A stretch of 45,842 nt of DNA from Bacillota bacterium (GCA_023460035.1 JAEWRN010000041.1:1-45842); one strand, 5' to 3'. Counted from the first letter of the stretch, positions 24,558-32,712 are shown. Notes: a model not told the origin generated them from the letters alone. Program-made: numbers and translations.

Positions 24558-25796
24558 CTAGTTGTTGTACATATTCAGCAGCACAAGGTTTGTGTCAGAT
24601 GAAAAGCTTTGAAAATTATACAGCACCAAAACGTCATCATAGCTGTTTTCGGCAATCAATTCGTCGAGGCCGGTGCTTTTCAGGCTGCGCAGGTCCACGA
24701 CATCCACCTGTGCATAGCTTTGCGCCAAAAACGGCACAAAGCAGTTGGCGTAGCTGTCTTTGATCACCAGCACCCGCCCGGTACCGGTGCCGGCAATGCG
24801 CGAAAACCCATTATTGCCGTACAAAAACAGCGCATATTTATCCCGGGTGTCCAGCTTTTCGGTGTCATACAGGTTCTTTTGCTGGTCGGCCAGTGCCTTA
24901 TAAGCGTCCTCTGTCATCAGGCCGTCTTTGTAAGCCTGTGCCGCTTCCGCTTTCTTTTGCGCACTGGCAAGCTCCATCACAGTCATGGTGCGGTCCAGCG
25001 CGGGGTAATAATCCAGTTCGTCCGCCACGGCATCGTACAGCTTTGCCTTGCTGTACAGGGTGCCTAAAAAGCCGGGTACCGCCGTCGCAGTGCCGGTGTC
25101 TACCGGTACGGCCTGGCGGCCGGTGGCCGCTGCGTAGGCCGTGTAGGCGTAGTAGGCGCCAAGCGTGGTCCAGTGGTGGTCGGTGCGGTAATAAAGGTAT
25201 TCGCCGCTGTGGGCCTGCAACAGGCGCGTCAGGTCAATAAAGGTGCCGTTTTGGCCAAAGGTGCTTGCCATGTTGCTCATCCACGGCGCCTCGTCCACAA
25301 ACGGGGCACCGGCGGGTGTTTTGTCTGCCATAATGCGGTCGGCCGACGGCACGACCATCACCTTCACAAGGCCGGGGTGGCGCGCCATAAACTTTGAAAC
25401 ATTGGCAATGTTGGCTTCCAGCTGGGTGCCGCCGGTCACGGCCTGCGGCAGCGTGAAAAATTTCTGGTACATGGTGCCGCCCTGCCCGTACAGCACCCCG
25501 TTGTTTTCGGTTTTCAAAAGCAGGCTTTCGGTGCGGCTTTTCAGCGAAATCCAGTTGTCGCGCCCTAAAAACTGGTCGTTGATATACTGCTCGTAAAGGT
25601 ATGAAAACTTTTCAGTCTCATTTGCGGCAAACAGGTTTTGCATGGTCAGTGCCGGCTTTTGCGAAAGCTGCCGGTTTTCAAGCTCGCTCATTTTGCGGTC
25701 GTTTGCAAAGCTGTCGCAGATGGAAAACACCGCAATAAAGGCGAAAAACAATAGAACGGCTGGGTAGCGTGCCAGAGCTTTTAATTTTTCTTTCAT
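24558..25796 (-). CDS. DHHW-family (AlgX/AlgJ-like) surface protein
   Basis: A 412-residue protein with an N-terminal membrane anchor (about 10-30) and an extracytoplasmic SGNH-like domain. The DHHW motif itself is visible (YYRTDHHWTTLGAYYAY, about 207-223), and the late VLVIKDSYANCFVPFL holds the probable nucleophile Ser. Such proteins act with MBOAT acyltransferases: the MBOAT moves an acyl group across the membrane and the AlgJ/X-like partner places it on a polysaccharide. I chose the ATG at 25796 (AGGGGGCG upstream), 11 bases after the MBOAT stop. The longer frame to 25925 would overlap the MBOAT gene. Confidence 0.88.
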   Translation of the reverse strand: MKEKLKALARYPAVLLFFAFIAVFSICDSFANDRKMSELENRQLSQKPALTMQNLFAANETEKFSYLYEQYINDQFLGRDNWISLKSRTESLLLKTENNGVLYGQGGTMYQKFFTLPQAVTGGTQLEANIANVSKFMARHPGLVKVMVVPSADRIMADKTPAGAPFVDEAPWMSNMASTFGQNGTFIDLTRLLQAHSGEYLYYRTDHHWTTLGAYYAYTAYAAATGRQAVPVDTGTATAVPGFLGTLYSKAKLYDAVADELDYYPALDRTMTVMELASAQKKAEAAQAYKDGLMTEDAYKALADQQKNLYDTEKLDTRDKYALFLYGNNGFSRIAGTGTGRVLVIKDSYANCFVPFLAQSYAQVDVVDLRSLKSTGLDELIAENSYDDVLVLYNFQSFSSDTNLVLLNMYNN

Positions 25797-25807
25797 TCTA
25801 ACGCCCC

Positions 25808-27205
25808 CTAAAACCGGAAATAGATGAACGGGTTGTAGGTGCTGTCCACAAGGTAGGCTACCGACACCAGCAGCAAAACGGCCAGCAGCACAATGCGCAG
25901 CACCTGACTTTTTTTGCAGACCCATTCATAAAACCGCTGCGGCCACGGGGTGCTGAACAGCATCCCGATTAACAGGGCAACGCCGTAATTGCGTGCAAAG
26001 TACAGCGCCGACACCCCCGCGTGCGGCCACAGCAGACGCGAGAAAAATACCCCCAGCGCGGCCATGTTGGTATCGACTGCAAACAGCGCCCAGCCCAGCA
26101 GAATAAAAAACAGCGCGTAAATGTGGGGCCAAACGCGGCCTTTTTGCAGCTTTTCATACAAAAACAGCTTTTCGACGGTCAGCAGCACAAAGTAGTAAAA
26201 TCCCCAAAGCAAAAAGTTCCAGTTTGCGCCATGCCAAAAGCCGGTCAGCGTCCACACGATGAACAGGTTGAAAATCTGGCGGGCTAAACCGCGGCGGTTG
26301 CCGCCCAGCGGAATGTACACATATTCGCGAAACCAGCCGGACAAGGTCATATGCCAGCGCCGCCAAAACTCGGTGATGCTGCGGCTGATATAGGGCTGGT
26401 TGAAGTTTTGCGGGAAATCAAACCCCAGCATTTTGCCAAGGCCGATGGCCATCGTGGAATAGCCCGAAAAATCAAAGTAAATCTGCAATGCAAAAGCTAA
26501 AATACCCAGCCATGCCAGCGGGGTTGAAATATTGCCGTAGCCAAGGGTTTTGACGTCCTCCCACAAAGCGCCGATGCTGTTGGCCAGCAGCACTTTTTTG
26601 CCAAGGCCCAGTATAAACAGCCCAACACCCTCGTTGATACCCGCCAGCGTGTAGCGGCCTTTCAATACTTTCAGTTGTGCCGCAACGTCTTTATACAGTA
26701 CGATGGGCCCGGCAATCAACTGCGGAAACATCACCACATAGGCGCCCAGCGTAATAATGTTGCGCTCCGGCTCAATGCTGCCGCGGTAAACATCCAGCGT
26801 GTAGCTCATGGTCTGGAAGGTGTAAAAGCTGATGCCAAGCGGCAGCGTAAGCTGCAACAGGGGGATGGACGTGCCAAACAAGCCGTTGATATTGCTGATA
26901 AAAAAGTCGCTGTATTTGAAAAAGAACAGCATGCCGATGTTAAATACAACCACCAGTACCAGCAGCAGCTTTTGCAGCCCGGCCTTTTGCCGGGTGCGGC
27001 CCAGTGCCAGTGCCAGCAGGTAGTTGCCGACAATGCAGCCGACCATAATCGGGAAATAACGCGCCTCGCCCCATGAATAGAAAAACAGGCTCACTAAAAA
27101 CAGCGTGAGGTTTTTCAGCTTAGGGGGGGCAATGTAATAGAGCGCCAGCGCAATCGGCAAAAACCGAAAAATAAACAGCAGGCTGCTGAAGACCAAAACA
27201 ATCAC
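25808..27205 (-). CDS. MBOAT O-acyltransferase (AlgI/DltB-like)
   Basis: A 465-residue polytopic membrane acyltransferase. Family blocks include GISFYTFQTMSYTLDVYRG, YFDFSGYSTMAIGLGKMLG, SITEFWRRWHMTLSGWFREYVYIPLGGNR and the catalytic His in TGFWHGANWNFLLWG (about 305-325). It closely follows the AlgI type, which exports acetyl (or similar) groups to glycans. With the DHHW partner gene downstream and no dlt genes nearby, modification of a secreted or wall polysaccharide is more likely than D-alanylation of teichoic acid. The start is a GTG behind AGGGTC. Confidence 0.93.
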   Translation of the reverse strand: MIVLVFSSLLFIFRFLPIALALYYIAPPKLKNLTLFLVSLFFYSWGEARYFPIMVGCIVGNYLLALALGRTRQKAGLQKLLLVLVVVFNIGMLFFFKYSDFFISNINGLFGTSIPLLQLTLPLGISFYTFQTMSYTLDVYRGSIEPERNIITLGAYVVMFPQLIAGPIVLYKDVAAQLKVLKGRYTLAGINEGVGLFILGLGKKVLLANSIGALWEDVKTLGYGNISTPLAWLGILAFALQIYFDFSGYSTMAIGLGKMLGFDFPQNFNQPYISRSITEFWRRWHMTLSGWFREYVYIPLGGNRRGLARQIFNLFIVWTLTGFWHGANWNFLLWGFYYFVLLTVEKLFLYEKLQKGRVWPHIYALFFILLGWALFAVDTNMAALGVFFSRLLWPHAGVSALYFARNYGVALLIGMLFSTPWPQRFYEWVCKKSQVLRIVLLAVLLLVSVAYLVDSTYNPFIYFRF

Positions 27206-27243
27206 CGACCCTGTTTGAATTTATAGTAGTGACACAAAAGAGT

Positions 27244-27274
27244 AAAAAAAGGCCGACGCTTGCAACGTCGGCCC
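27244..27274 (-). terminator. Terminator after DUF4358 gene
   Basis: On the minus strand GGCCGACG / CGTCGGCC with a 7-base loop is followed by TTTTTTT. It separates the DUF4358 gene from the MBOAT gene, so the latter may have its own promoter or depend on readthrough. Confidence 0.85.
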
Positions 27275-27315
27275 CAGACGGCGCAAAGCCCGCCCGCCGC
27301 AAAACCTTACATCAT

Positions 27316-27813
27316 TCAGGCAAGCGCGTTGTTGATGGCAGTGTCAATTTCGGCGTATACCTGGTCGACCTCACCGTTTGCAATGCGGTCGTTGTCGCCT
27401 GCGATGACCAGCAGCACATAGTCACCCTTCACCACAATGCGGCCGTTCTGCGCTTTGTCGGCCTGCGGCTGCAAATACATGTTGCACTGGTCGTATTTGG
27501 CCTGCCGGCGTGCTTCAAACGCCGCTTTAATGGTGTCGGTTTTGCCCTTTGCTGCTTTGACAATCAAAATCTCATCGCTCATAATATTGACGTTTGAGTA
27601 CTTGCCTTTGTACTCGACCACGTCGTCCATGCTGATGCCGTACATCCCGGTCAGAAAATCGTCGTCAATGTCGGCGGCCATCGGCACCGGCGCAACGGCC
27701 TCAATCGCGCTCATCACATCGTCCAGGTTGTATTCTTTTGAAGAACTGCCGCAGCCGGTGACCAGCAGCGCAAGCGAGCATACGGTAAGCAGTAAAGCAA
27801 GAGCCTTTTTCAT
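27316..27813 (-). CDS. DUF4358 lipoprotein
   Basis: A 165-residue lipoprotein. Signal peptide with lipobox LLVTGC (Cys about 21), then a DUF4358 domain (about 30-160): an early acidic helix (NLDDVMSAIEA), the block YGISMDDVVEYKGKYSNVNIMSDEILIVKA and KAAFEARRQAKYDQCNMY. DUF4358 proteins are common next to MBOAT/DHHW genes in clostridia and may serve as an extracellular part of the acylation machinery, but no activity is known. The gene precedes the MBOAT gene on the same strand. The ATG follows AAAGGACA. Confidence 0.88.
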   Translation of the reverse strand: MKKALALLLTVCSLALLVTGCGSSSKEYNLDDVMSAIEAVAPVPMAADIDDDFLTGMYGISMDDVVEYKGKYSNVNIMSDEILIVKAAKGKTDTIKAAFEARRQAKYDQCNMYLQPQADKAQNGRIVVKGDYVLLVIAGDNDRIANGEVDQVYAEIDTAINNALA

Positions 27814-27951
27814 ACAGCAGGTGTCCTTTCAGGGTTTTCTTTATACGCTGTATATTCTACTTTAAAGTGGCTTTTTTTGCAAGTGCGGCAGAGGCAGTTA
27901 TTACAAAAGTTACAAATTTAACACGCCCTGCCCGCAAAGACAGGCTAAACT

Positions 27952-27983
27952 AAAAGCAGCCCGCACCAAGCGGTGCGGGCTGC
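27952..27983 (-). terminator. Terminator after FMN-binding lipoprotein gene
   Basis: Twelve-bp perfect stem (27956-27967 with 27972-27983) with a T-rich tract on the minus strand. Confidence 0.8.
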
Positions 27984-28015
27984 AGGCCGGGCATTTGCCG
28001 CGGCGCGTGCTTATA

Positions 28016-28465
28016 TTAGTTCTCTGAAGAAGACGAATCAACAATCACCGTGTCGGTATTGCCGTTTTTCATGTTTGCATCAAGTGCAGACATCAGCAAT
28101 TTAAAATTGTCAGTCGATACCGTTGCACCGGCCACTGTGGTCACGTCTTTCAAATTACCAGATTCCAGATACTGATTGGTGATATCCGCATAAAATTTTG
28201 CAGGATACGTACCCTTGACCGGCTCCATCGAAGCACGGTAGTCTTCATCCTCTGATTTCTTTGCCCCATCGGCATTGACCCCATCAAACGTAAGCACCGT
28301 GACCTTGTTGTCGGTAACTTGAACATCCACATATTCTTTCCAGCCGTGGCTGTCATAATCTTTGAATTCCGCGTGGTATACACCATCCTGGTACGTCGCA
28401 CCACAGCCGGCGAGAAGGCTAAGTGCCAACACGAGCATTGCAAAAACAGACGCCATTTTTTTCAT
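28016..28465 (-). CDS. FMN-binding-domain lipoprotein (PplA-like)
   Basis: A 149-residue lipoprotein. Lipobox LSLLAGC (Cys21), then a single FMN-binding domain (about 25-130): DGVYHAEFKDYDSHGWKEYVDV, then VAGATVST at 111-118. Thr115 in GAT is the expected site where ApbE attaches FMN by a phosphoester bond. Two consensus positions deviate: Thr109 stands where Asp is usual, and Ala112 where Ser/Thr is usual (Ala is seen in related families). A Ser/Asp-rich tail ends the protein. The ApbE gene lies divergently 350 bases away. Likely role: surface flavin carrier that passes electrons out of the cell. The start has GGGAGGTGA upstream. Confidence 0.85.
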   Translation of the reverse strand: MKKMASVFAMLVLALSLLAGCGATYQDGVYHAEFKDYDSHGWKEYVDVQVTDNKVTVLTFDGVNADGAKKSEDEDYRASMEPVKGTYPAKFYADITNQYLESGNLKDVTTVAGATVSTDNFKLLMSALDANMKNGNTDTVIVDSSSSEN

Positions 28466-28814
28466 TTACAGTTCACCTCCCGCCTTGAAAACTAAACGAA
28501 AAAATGCGCAGACAACTGTTGCGCGAACTTAATTATAAACAAATTCAAAAAGGCTGTCAAATTAAAACAAAACATGAAAAGTAATAAAATATAGATTTTT
28601 ATGACAGTATAAGCTATAAATTGTACTTATTGAATAAATAGACGATTATTTTAGCAAATAAAAACAAAGTTGCGTGTTGAAAATCTACAGCTTTCACAGA
28701 GGCGAAAAGCCAAAAACTTGACAAAAAGGCAGTTTATCCATAGAATAAATAAGTTATGACAATAGTTTAACAAGGCCCGCGCCCGCTGGCCTTTGCAGAC
28801 AGGATGAGAAGCAG
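28466..28814. other. AT-rich divergent intergenic region
   Basis: 349 bases between the FMN lipoprotein and apbE, much richer in A+T than the flanks. It holds the apbE promoter (28718-28746) and must contain the lipoprotein promoter on the other strand, which I could not fix with confidence. No open frame, repeat or riboswitch is recognised. Confidence 0.6.
28718..28746 (+). promoter_or_regulatory. Promoter of apbE
   Basis: Perfect TTGACA (28718-28723), 17-bp spacer, TAGAAT (28741-28746). Confidence 0.8.
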
Positions 28815-29867
28815 ATGAGCAAAAAACGATGGATTACACTTGGCGGCGTACTGGTGCTGGCCGCGGCGCTGGTGCTTGGGCTGGTATGGTACCAGGCACA
28901 GCACACCGCAAAAACAAGCACGACTTTTGTAATGAGTACCACGGTCAGCCAAATGGCATATGGCCTGCGGGCCGACGCCGCAATGGCGGAGGTGGAAACA
29001 CGGTTTCGCGCCTTTGAGGACGAGTTTTCGCTGTACAACGAGGACAGTGATATTGCGAAAATCAATGCGGCCGCGGGCCAGCAGCCGGTAGCCGTGAGCG
29101 ATGAAACTTACGATTTATTGCGCCGCAGCGTGCAGCTTTCCTCGCAGTCAGACGGGGCGTTTGACATTACCATTGCGCCGCTGACCCTGTTGTGGGGCAT
29201 CACGACCGACCACCCCAAGGTGCCGGCGCAATCAGAAATCGACGCGGTGCTGCCGCTGATCGGCGATGCCAGCATTCAGTTTGACGACACGGCTAAAACC
29301 GTATTTCTGCCCACGGCAGGCCAGGGCATCGACCTTGGCGGTATTGCCAAGGGCACTGCCTGCACGGTGGCGGCGCAGGTGTATGACGAATACGGCATCA
29401 AGTCGGCAATTTTGAATATTGGCGGCAACGTGTATGTGCGCGGCCACAAGCCGGACGGCTCGCTGTACCGCATTGGGTTTCGCACCCCTCTAAAAGATGC
29501 CACCACCTATATTGCGTCGGTCACGCTGGAGGATCAGGTAATGGCGGTGTCGGGCGGGTACGAGCGCTATTTTGAAGAAAACGGCGTGCGCTACCACCAT
29601 ATTTTGTCGGGCCGCACCGGCTACCCGGCCGAAAGCGATATCGTATCGGTGGGGGCCATTGCCACCGATGGCACCGTAGCTGATTTTTATTCGACCACGC
29701 TGTTTATCTGGGGCAGCGAAAAGGTCGAGGAGTTTATGCGCAACAACACCGATGTCGCCGTGATCATGCTGACCAGCGACGGCCGTTTGGTGGTATCCTC
29801 TTCTTTAAAAGACAGCTTTGAATTGAACGAAGAGCAGGGCGGCCAATACACGGTCGTGTTTATTTAA
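28815..29867 (+). CDS. apbE: FAD:protein FMN transferase
   Basis: A 350-residue ApbE-family flavin transferase that splits FAD and moves FMN onto Thr/Ser of target proteins. An N-terminal signal anchor (about 7-26) places it outside the membrane, as for FmnB of Listeria. ApbE marks: FRAFEDEFSLYNEDSDIAKIN (about 67-87), GAFDITIAPLTLLWG, IDLGGIAKG (about 173-181), VMAVSGGYERYF, HHILSGRTGYP and the metal-binding late block TDGTVADFYSTTLFIWG. The probable substrate is the divergent FMN-binding lipoprotein. The ATG has AGGATG-type spacing. The Gx-transporter family gene follows by 59 bases. Confidence 0.93.
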   Translation: MSKKRWITLGGVLVLAAALVLGLVWYQAQHTAKTSTTFVMSTTVSQMAYGLRADAAMAEVETRFRAFEDEFSLYNEDSDIAKINAAAGQQPVAVSDETYDLLRRSVQLSSQSDGAFDITIAPLTLLWGITTDHPKVPAQSEIDAVLPLIGDASIQFDDTAKTVFLPTAGQGIDLGGIAKGTACTVAAQVYDEYGIKSAILNIGGNVYVRGHKPDGSLYRIGFRTPLKDATTYIASVTLEDQVMAVSGGYERYFEENGVRYHHILSGRTGYPAESDIVSVGAIATDGTVADFYSTTLFIWGSEKVEEFMRNNTDVAVIMLTSDGRLVVSSSLKDSFELNEEQGGQYTVVFI

Positions 29868-29926
29868 GGTAGCGGGAAAGCAAAAGCAGCTGCGCCGCGG
29901 CGTGCAGCTTTAGGCGGAGGATGGTA

Positions 29927-30472
29927 TTGAGAAATCAAAAAGCACGTGGGGTGGCATTTGGCGGGATGCTGTTTGCCCTTGCGATTTTGCTCAGCTTTGT
30001 TGAGGGAATGCTGGCCCCTGTTTTGGGGCTGCCTCCCGGCATTAAACTGGGGCTTGCCAACATTGTGGTCATGTATACGCTGTTTTTTCTGGGCAAGGGG
30101 CAGGCGTTTACGCTGGTCATTTTAAAAAGTTTGTTTGTCATGCTGACAAGGGGGGTCTCCGGCGGTGCGCTTAGCCTTGCGGGCGGCCTGCTTAGCTTAA
30201 CTGTGCTGATACTGCTGACCCTTTCGAAAAAGCACCGCCCGTCGTATTTTGTTTTGTCCATTGCCGGTGCAGTGTTTCACAATATCGGCCAGCTGCTGAT
30301 GGCCTCACTTTGGCTGCGCACTGCGTTTTCGCTGGCGTATGCGCCGGTGCTGATCATTTCCGGCATTGGCATGGGTGCCATTACCGCAATTTCACTGCGG
30401 ATGCTGCTGCCCGCGCTGGAAAAGGCCGGCGTCGCAATACAGGGTACCGGGCAGGACCCGGACCAAAAATAA
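29927..30472 (+). CDS. Gx transporter family / Hpre_diP_synt_I membrane protein
   Basis: A 181-residue membrane protein with about five hydrophobic segments and the family blocks FGGMLFALAILLSFVE, PPGIKLGLANIVVMYTLF and TRGVSGGALSLAGGLLS. It matches the Hpre_diP_synt_I family, once named heptaprenyl diphosphate synthase component I but built like an ECF S-component. Relatives occur in flavin-based extracellular electron-transfer loci (EetB of Listeria, by my recollection). I prefer the TTG at 29927: GGAGG ends 6 bases before it, whereas the ATG at 29921 directly abuts GGAGG and cannot use it. Together with apbE it probably forms one operon. Confidence 0.85.
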   Translation: MRNQKARGVAFGGMLFALAILLSFVEGMLAPVLGLPPGIKLGLANIVVMYTLFFLGKGQAFTLVILKSLFVMLTRGVSGGALSLAGGLLSLTVLILLTLSKKHRPSYFVLSIAGAVFHNIGQLLMASLWLRTAFSLAYAPVLIISGIGMGAITAISLRMLLPALEKAGVAIQGTGQDPDQK

Positions 30473-30481
30473 AAGAACAGC

Positions 30482-30512
30482 AAAAATGCCCGCCGGCCGG
30501 CGGGCATTTTTT
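30482..30512. terminator. Terminator after Gx-transporter gene
   Basis: AAAAATGCCCGCCGG / CCGGCGGGCATTTTTT, a nearly loopless palindrome. The rest of the 337-base gap up to 30809 holds only the rubrerythrin promoter and operator-like repeat; I see no gene in it. Confidence 0.9.
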
Positions 30513-30715
30513 ATGCACAAACTGGTGTGTAAAACGCCAGCCGGCCCCCGTGTGCATAGGCGGCGGCACGTCTGTGGCGGCAGGGCTGCAATGGCCGGTT
30601 GGTACAAAAGACATGCTGCGTGGAGTTTGCCGGCCCAGGGTTCAGCAAAAAGTCACATGACAAAAAGAAACGCAAATTGTTAATAGGAATTTTTACGAAA
30701 AAGCCATAAAACACC

Positions 30716-30744
30716 TTGACAAAAGTGTACTGCGATAGTATAGT
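30716..30744 (+). promoter_or_regulatory. Promoter of the rubrerythrin gene
   Basis: TTGACA (30716-30721), 17-bp spacer, TATAGT (30739-30744), a strong sigma-A promoter. Confidence 0.82.
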
Positions 30745-30747
30745 TTA

Positions 30748-30777
30748 ATCGTTGGTTACGAACCATGGCTTAACGAT
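30748..30777 (+). promoter_or_regulatory. Inverted repeat at the rubrerythrin transcription start
   Basis: Arms ATCGTT and AACGAT enclose a nested GGTT-ACG-AACC, directly downstream of the -10. The site overlaps the expected start of transcription, a usual place for a repressor operator such as that of a peroxide or redox regulator. It may equally form an mRNA leader hairpin. The cognate regulator is unknown. Confidence 0.5.
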
Positions 30778-30809
30778 AAAAGATTCAAATGACAAGGAGC
30801 ATGTTAACA

Positions 30810-31355
30810 ATGAAAAAATGGATTTGCACAGTTTGCGGTTATGTTTATGAAGGGGAGACCCCGCCGGAGTTCTGCCCGCAGTGCAAGGCACCGGCATCCA
30901 AGTTTAAAGAGCAGGTCAGCGGCGAGCGCACCTGGGCGGCAGAGCATGTGGTGGGCGTAGCCAAGGGCGTCGACCCTGAAATTCTGCAGGGCCTGCGCGA
31001 CAACTTTAACGGCGAATGCAGCGAAGTTGGCATGTACCTTGCAATGTCCCGTGTCGCCCACCGCGAGGGGTACCCCGAAATTGGCCTTTACTGGGAAAAG
31101 GCAGCCCATGAGGAAGCCGAGCACGCCGCAAAATTTGCCGAGCTGCTGGGTGAAGTTTTGACCGATTCGACCAAGAAAAACCTTGAGATGCGTGTGGATG
31201 CCGAAAACGGCGCGACCGCAGGCAAGTTTGAACTGGCGAAAAAGGCAAAAGAGCTGGGGCTGGATGCCATTCATGATACGGTACATGAGATGGCGCGCGA
31301 CGAAGCCCGCCACGGCAAGGCGTTTGAGGGCCTGCTGGCACGGTACTTCGGCTAA
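30810..31355 (+). CDS. Reverse-type rubrerythrin (rubredoxin + diiron peroxidase)
   Basis: A 181-residue protein. An N-terminal rubredoxin domain binds one Fe with C6-x2-C9 and C22-x2-C25. A four-helix diiron domain follows (about 50-180), with Glu/His ligands in NGECSEVGMYLA, WEKAAHEEAEHAAKF and HEMARDEARHGKAF. Rubredoxin before the diiron domain is the 'reverse rubrerythrin' order of anaerobes, which reduces H2O2 (and often O2) with electrons from NADH through a reductase. Length is normal. The ATG follows AAGGAG. The strong promoter with an operator-like repeat suggests induction by oxygen or peroxide. Confidence 0.94.
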   Translation: MKKWICTVCGYVYEGETPPEFCPQCKAPASKFKEQVSGERTWAAEHVVGVAKGVDPEILQGLRDNFNGECSEVGMYLAMSRVAHREGYPEIGLYWEKAAHEEAEHAAKFAELLGEVLTDSTKKNLEMRVDAENGATAGKFELAKKAKELGLDAIHDTVHEMARDEARHGKAFEGLLARYFG

Positions 31356-31368
31356 GCTTTAAAATTGT

Positions 31369-31394
31369 AAAAGGGCGGCGCAAGCCGCCCTTTT
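31369..31394 (+). terminator. Terminator after rubrerythrin gene
   Basis: AAAAGGGCGGC-GCAA-GCCGCCCTTTT. Confidence 0.9.
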
Positions 31395-31533
31395 GTGCAC
31401 CCTGCGGGCGGGGGCAGGCGGGGCCGGGGCAGATGCCGTGCGGCCTTGTTGTAAGGCGTGGAAAAGAAACGGCGCAAAAGTTGGCGGACTATACAAAAAT
31501 AAGCGGTTTGTGGCGGTGCGGGTGTGAAAATCG

Positions 31534-31562
31534 TTGTTTGTGGCAAAAAAATGAGGTATGAT
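31534..31562 (+). promoter_or_regulatory. Promoter of the lipid kinase gene
   Basis: TTGTTT (31534-31539), 17-bp spacer, TATGAT (31557-31562). Confidence 0.65.
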
Positions 31563-31597
31563 ACTAAGTACAGGAATTTCCTAGTGAGGTATGTTTG

Positions 31598-32566
31598 ATG
31601 AAACACGTTTTTATTGTAAACCCCAAATCCGGTAAGGCGGATGCCACGCAGTATTTCATCCCAGAGCTGATCGAGCGGGTGGCCCCGCTGAACCTTGACT
31701 ATGTGGTCGAAATTACCGAGCGGCCCCACCACGCCACTGAAATTGCCCGCCAGTACGCGATGTCGCGCGAGCCGGTGCGTTTTTATGCCTGCGGCGGCGA
31801 TGGCACGCTGAACGAGGTGATGGCCGGTGCGTACCGTTACCCGCAGGCAGAGGTCGCGTGTGTGCCGCTGGGGTCTGGCAATGACTTTTTAAAAAATTTT
31901 GGCGTGGCAGATGACTTTTTGAACCTTGAAGACAATATTGCCGGTGCGCCGGTGACCATTGATTTGATGAAGGTGGATGGCGACGAAATTTGCCTTGCCA
32001 TCTGCTCGGTGGGCCTGGACGCAGCGGTTGCCTATGGGGTGCCCAAATACCGCAGGGTGCCGTTTTTGGGCGGCAAAATGGCCTACAACATCTCCATTGT
32101 CGAAAATATGTGTAAACCGCTGGGGCACCGCATGACGGTCACCGTAGACGGCAAGTCGTTCACCGGTGAATATCTGCTGGCGGCGGTGGGCAACGGCACG
32201 ACCTACGGCAGCGGTTACCAGGCAACGCCGCGCGCCGTGATGAACGACGGCCTGCTGGATGTGGTGATGGTAAAAAAGATCAGCCGTTTTCAGGCGGCAG
32301 GTGTGATTGCAAAGTATCAGGCCGGCGCCCATTTTGACGGCGAAGAGATTGAAGAGAGCGTGCGGGACATTTTTACCTTTGTGCGCGGCAAAAAGGTGGC
32401 GCTGATCCCGGAAAAGCCCATTGTCGCCAACATCGACGGCGAGTGCAATATCCGCAAAAGCGTGCATATTGAAGTGATGCCGGCATGTGCACGGTTTGTG
32501 CTGCCCGCAAAATTGTATGCAGTGAAAGACAGCCTGCGGGCGTTGCAGCCGGTGCAGGATCGATAA
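31598..32566 (+). CDS. Diacylglycerol kinase-family lipid kinase
   Basis: A 322-residue DAGK_cat-family kinase (DgkB/YegS type). The N-terminal nucleotide fold starts FIVNPKSGK (about 4-12), the active-site motif is CGGDGTLNEV (about 62-71), and VPLGSGNDFLKNF (about 88-100) follows. The C-terminal beta domain contains IDGE near the end (VANIDGECNI), where the catalytic base Asp is found in DgkB. It likely phosphorylates diacylglycerol, returning it to phosphatidic acid during lipoteichoic acid or lipid turnover. ATG at 31598 with AGGT 7 bases upstream; an in-frame TTG lies one codon earlier. Confidence 0.9.
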   Translation: MKHVFIVNPKSGKADATQYFIPELIERVAPLNLDYVVEITERPHHATEIARQYAMSREPVRFYACGGDGTLNEVMAGAYRYPQAEVACVPLGSGNDFLKNFGVADDFLNLEDNIAGAPVTIDLMKVDGDEICLAICSVGLDAAVAYGVPKYRRVPFLGGKMAYNISIVENMCKPLGHRMTVTVDGKSFTGEYLLAAVGNGTTYGSGYQATPRAVMNDGLLDVVMVKKISRFQAAGVIAKYQAGAHFDGEEIEESVRDIFTFVRGKKVALIPEKPIVANIDGECNIRKSVHIEVMPACARFVLPAKLYAVKDSLRALQPVQDR

Positions 32567-32571
32567 AGTAG

Positions 32572-32609
32572 AAAGGCGCGGGGCGATTATGCTGGCCCCG
32601 CGCCTTTTG
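32572..32609 (+). terminator. Terminator after lipid kinase gene
   Basis: AAGGCGCGGGGC / GCCCCGCGCCTTTT with a 10-base loop. Confidence 0.9.
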
Positions 32610-32680
32610 TTTTGCCGCGTAAAAAAACTATAAAAGCGCGCCGCAGGCGGTTTGTTCATAATTTTTTTTCAATTAAACTC

Positions 32681-32708
32681 TTGCATTTCAAGAAAAATGC
32701 GTTAAAAT
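32681..32708 (+). promoter_or_regulatory. Promoter of groESL
   Basis: TTGCAT (32681-32686), 16-bp spacer, TAAAAT (32703-32708), immediately upstream of the CIRCE element. Confidence 0.75.
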
Positions 32709-32712
32709 AGTT

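Noticed and set aside
29921..29926. ATG at 29921 as start of the Gx transporter family gene
   Set aside because: The GGAGG directly touches this ATG, leaving no spacing; the TTG six bases on is correctly placed.
30513..30700. Short plus-strand frames in the gap before the rubrerythrin gene
   Set aside because: Arg/His-rich, without ribosome binding site; nothing convincing found in this gap apart from the promoter region.
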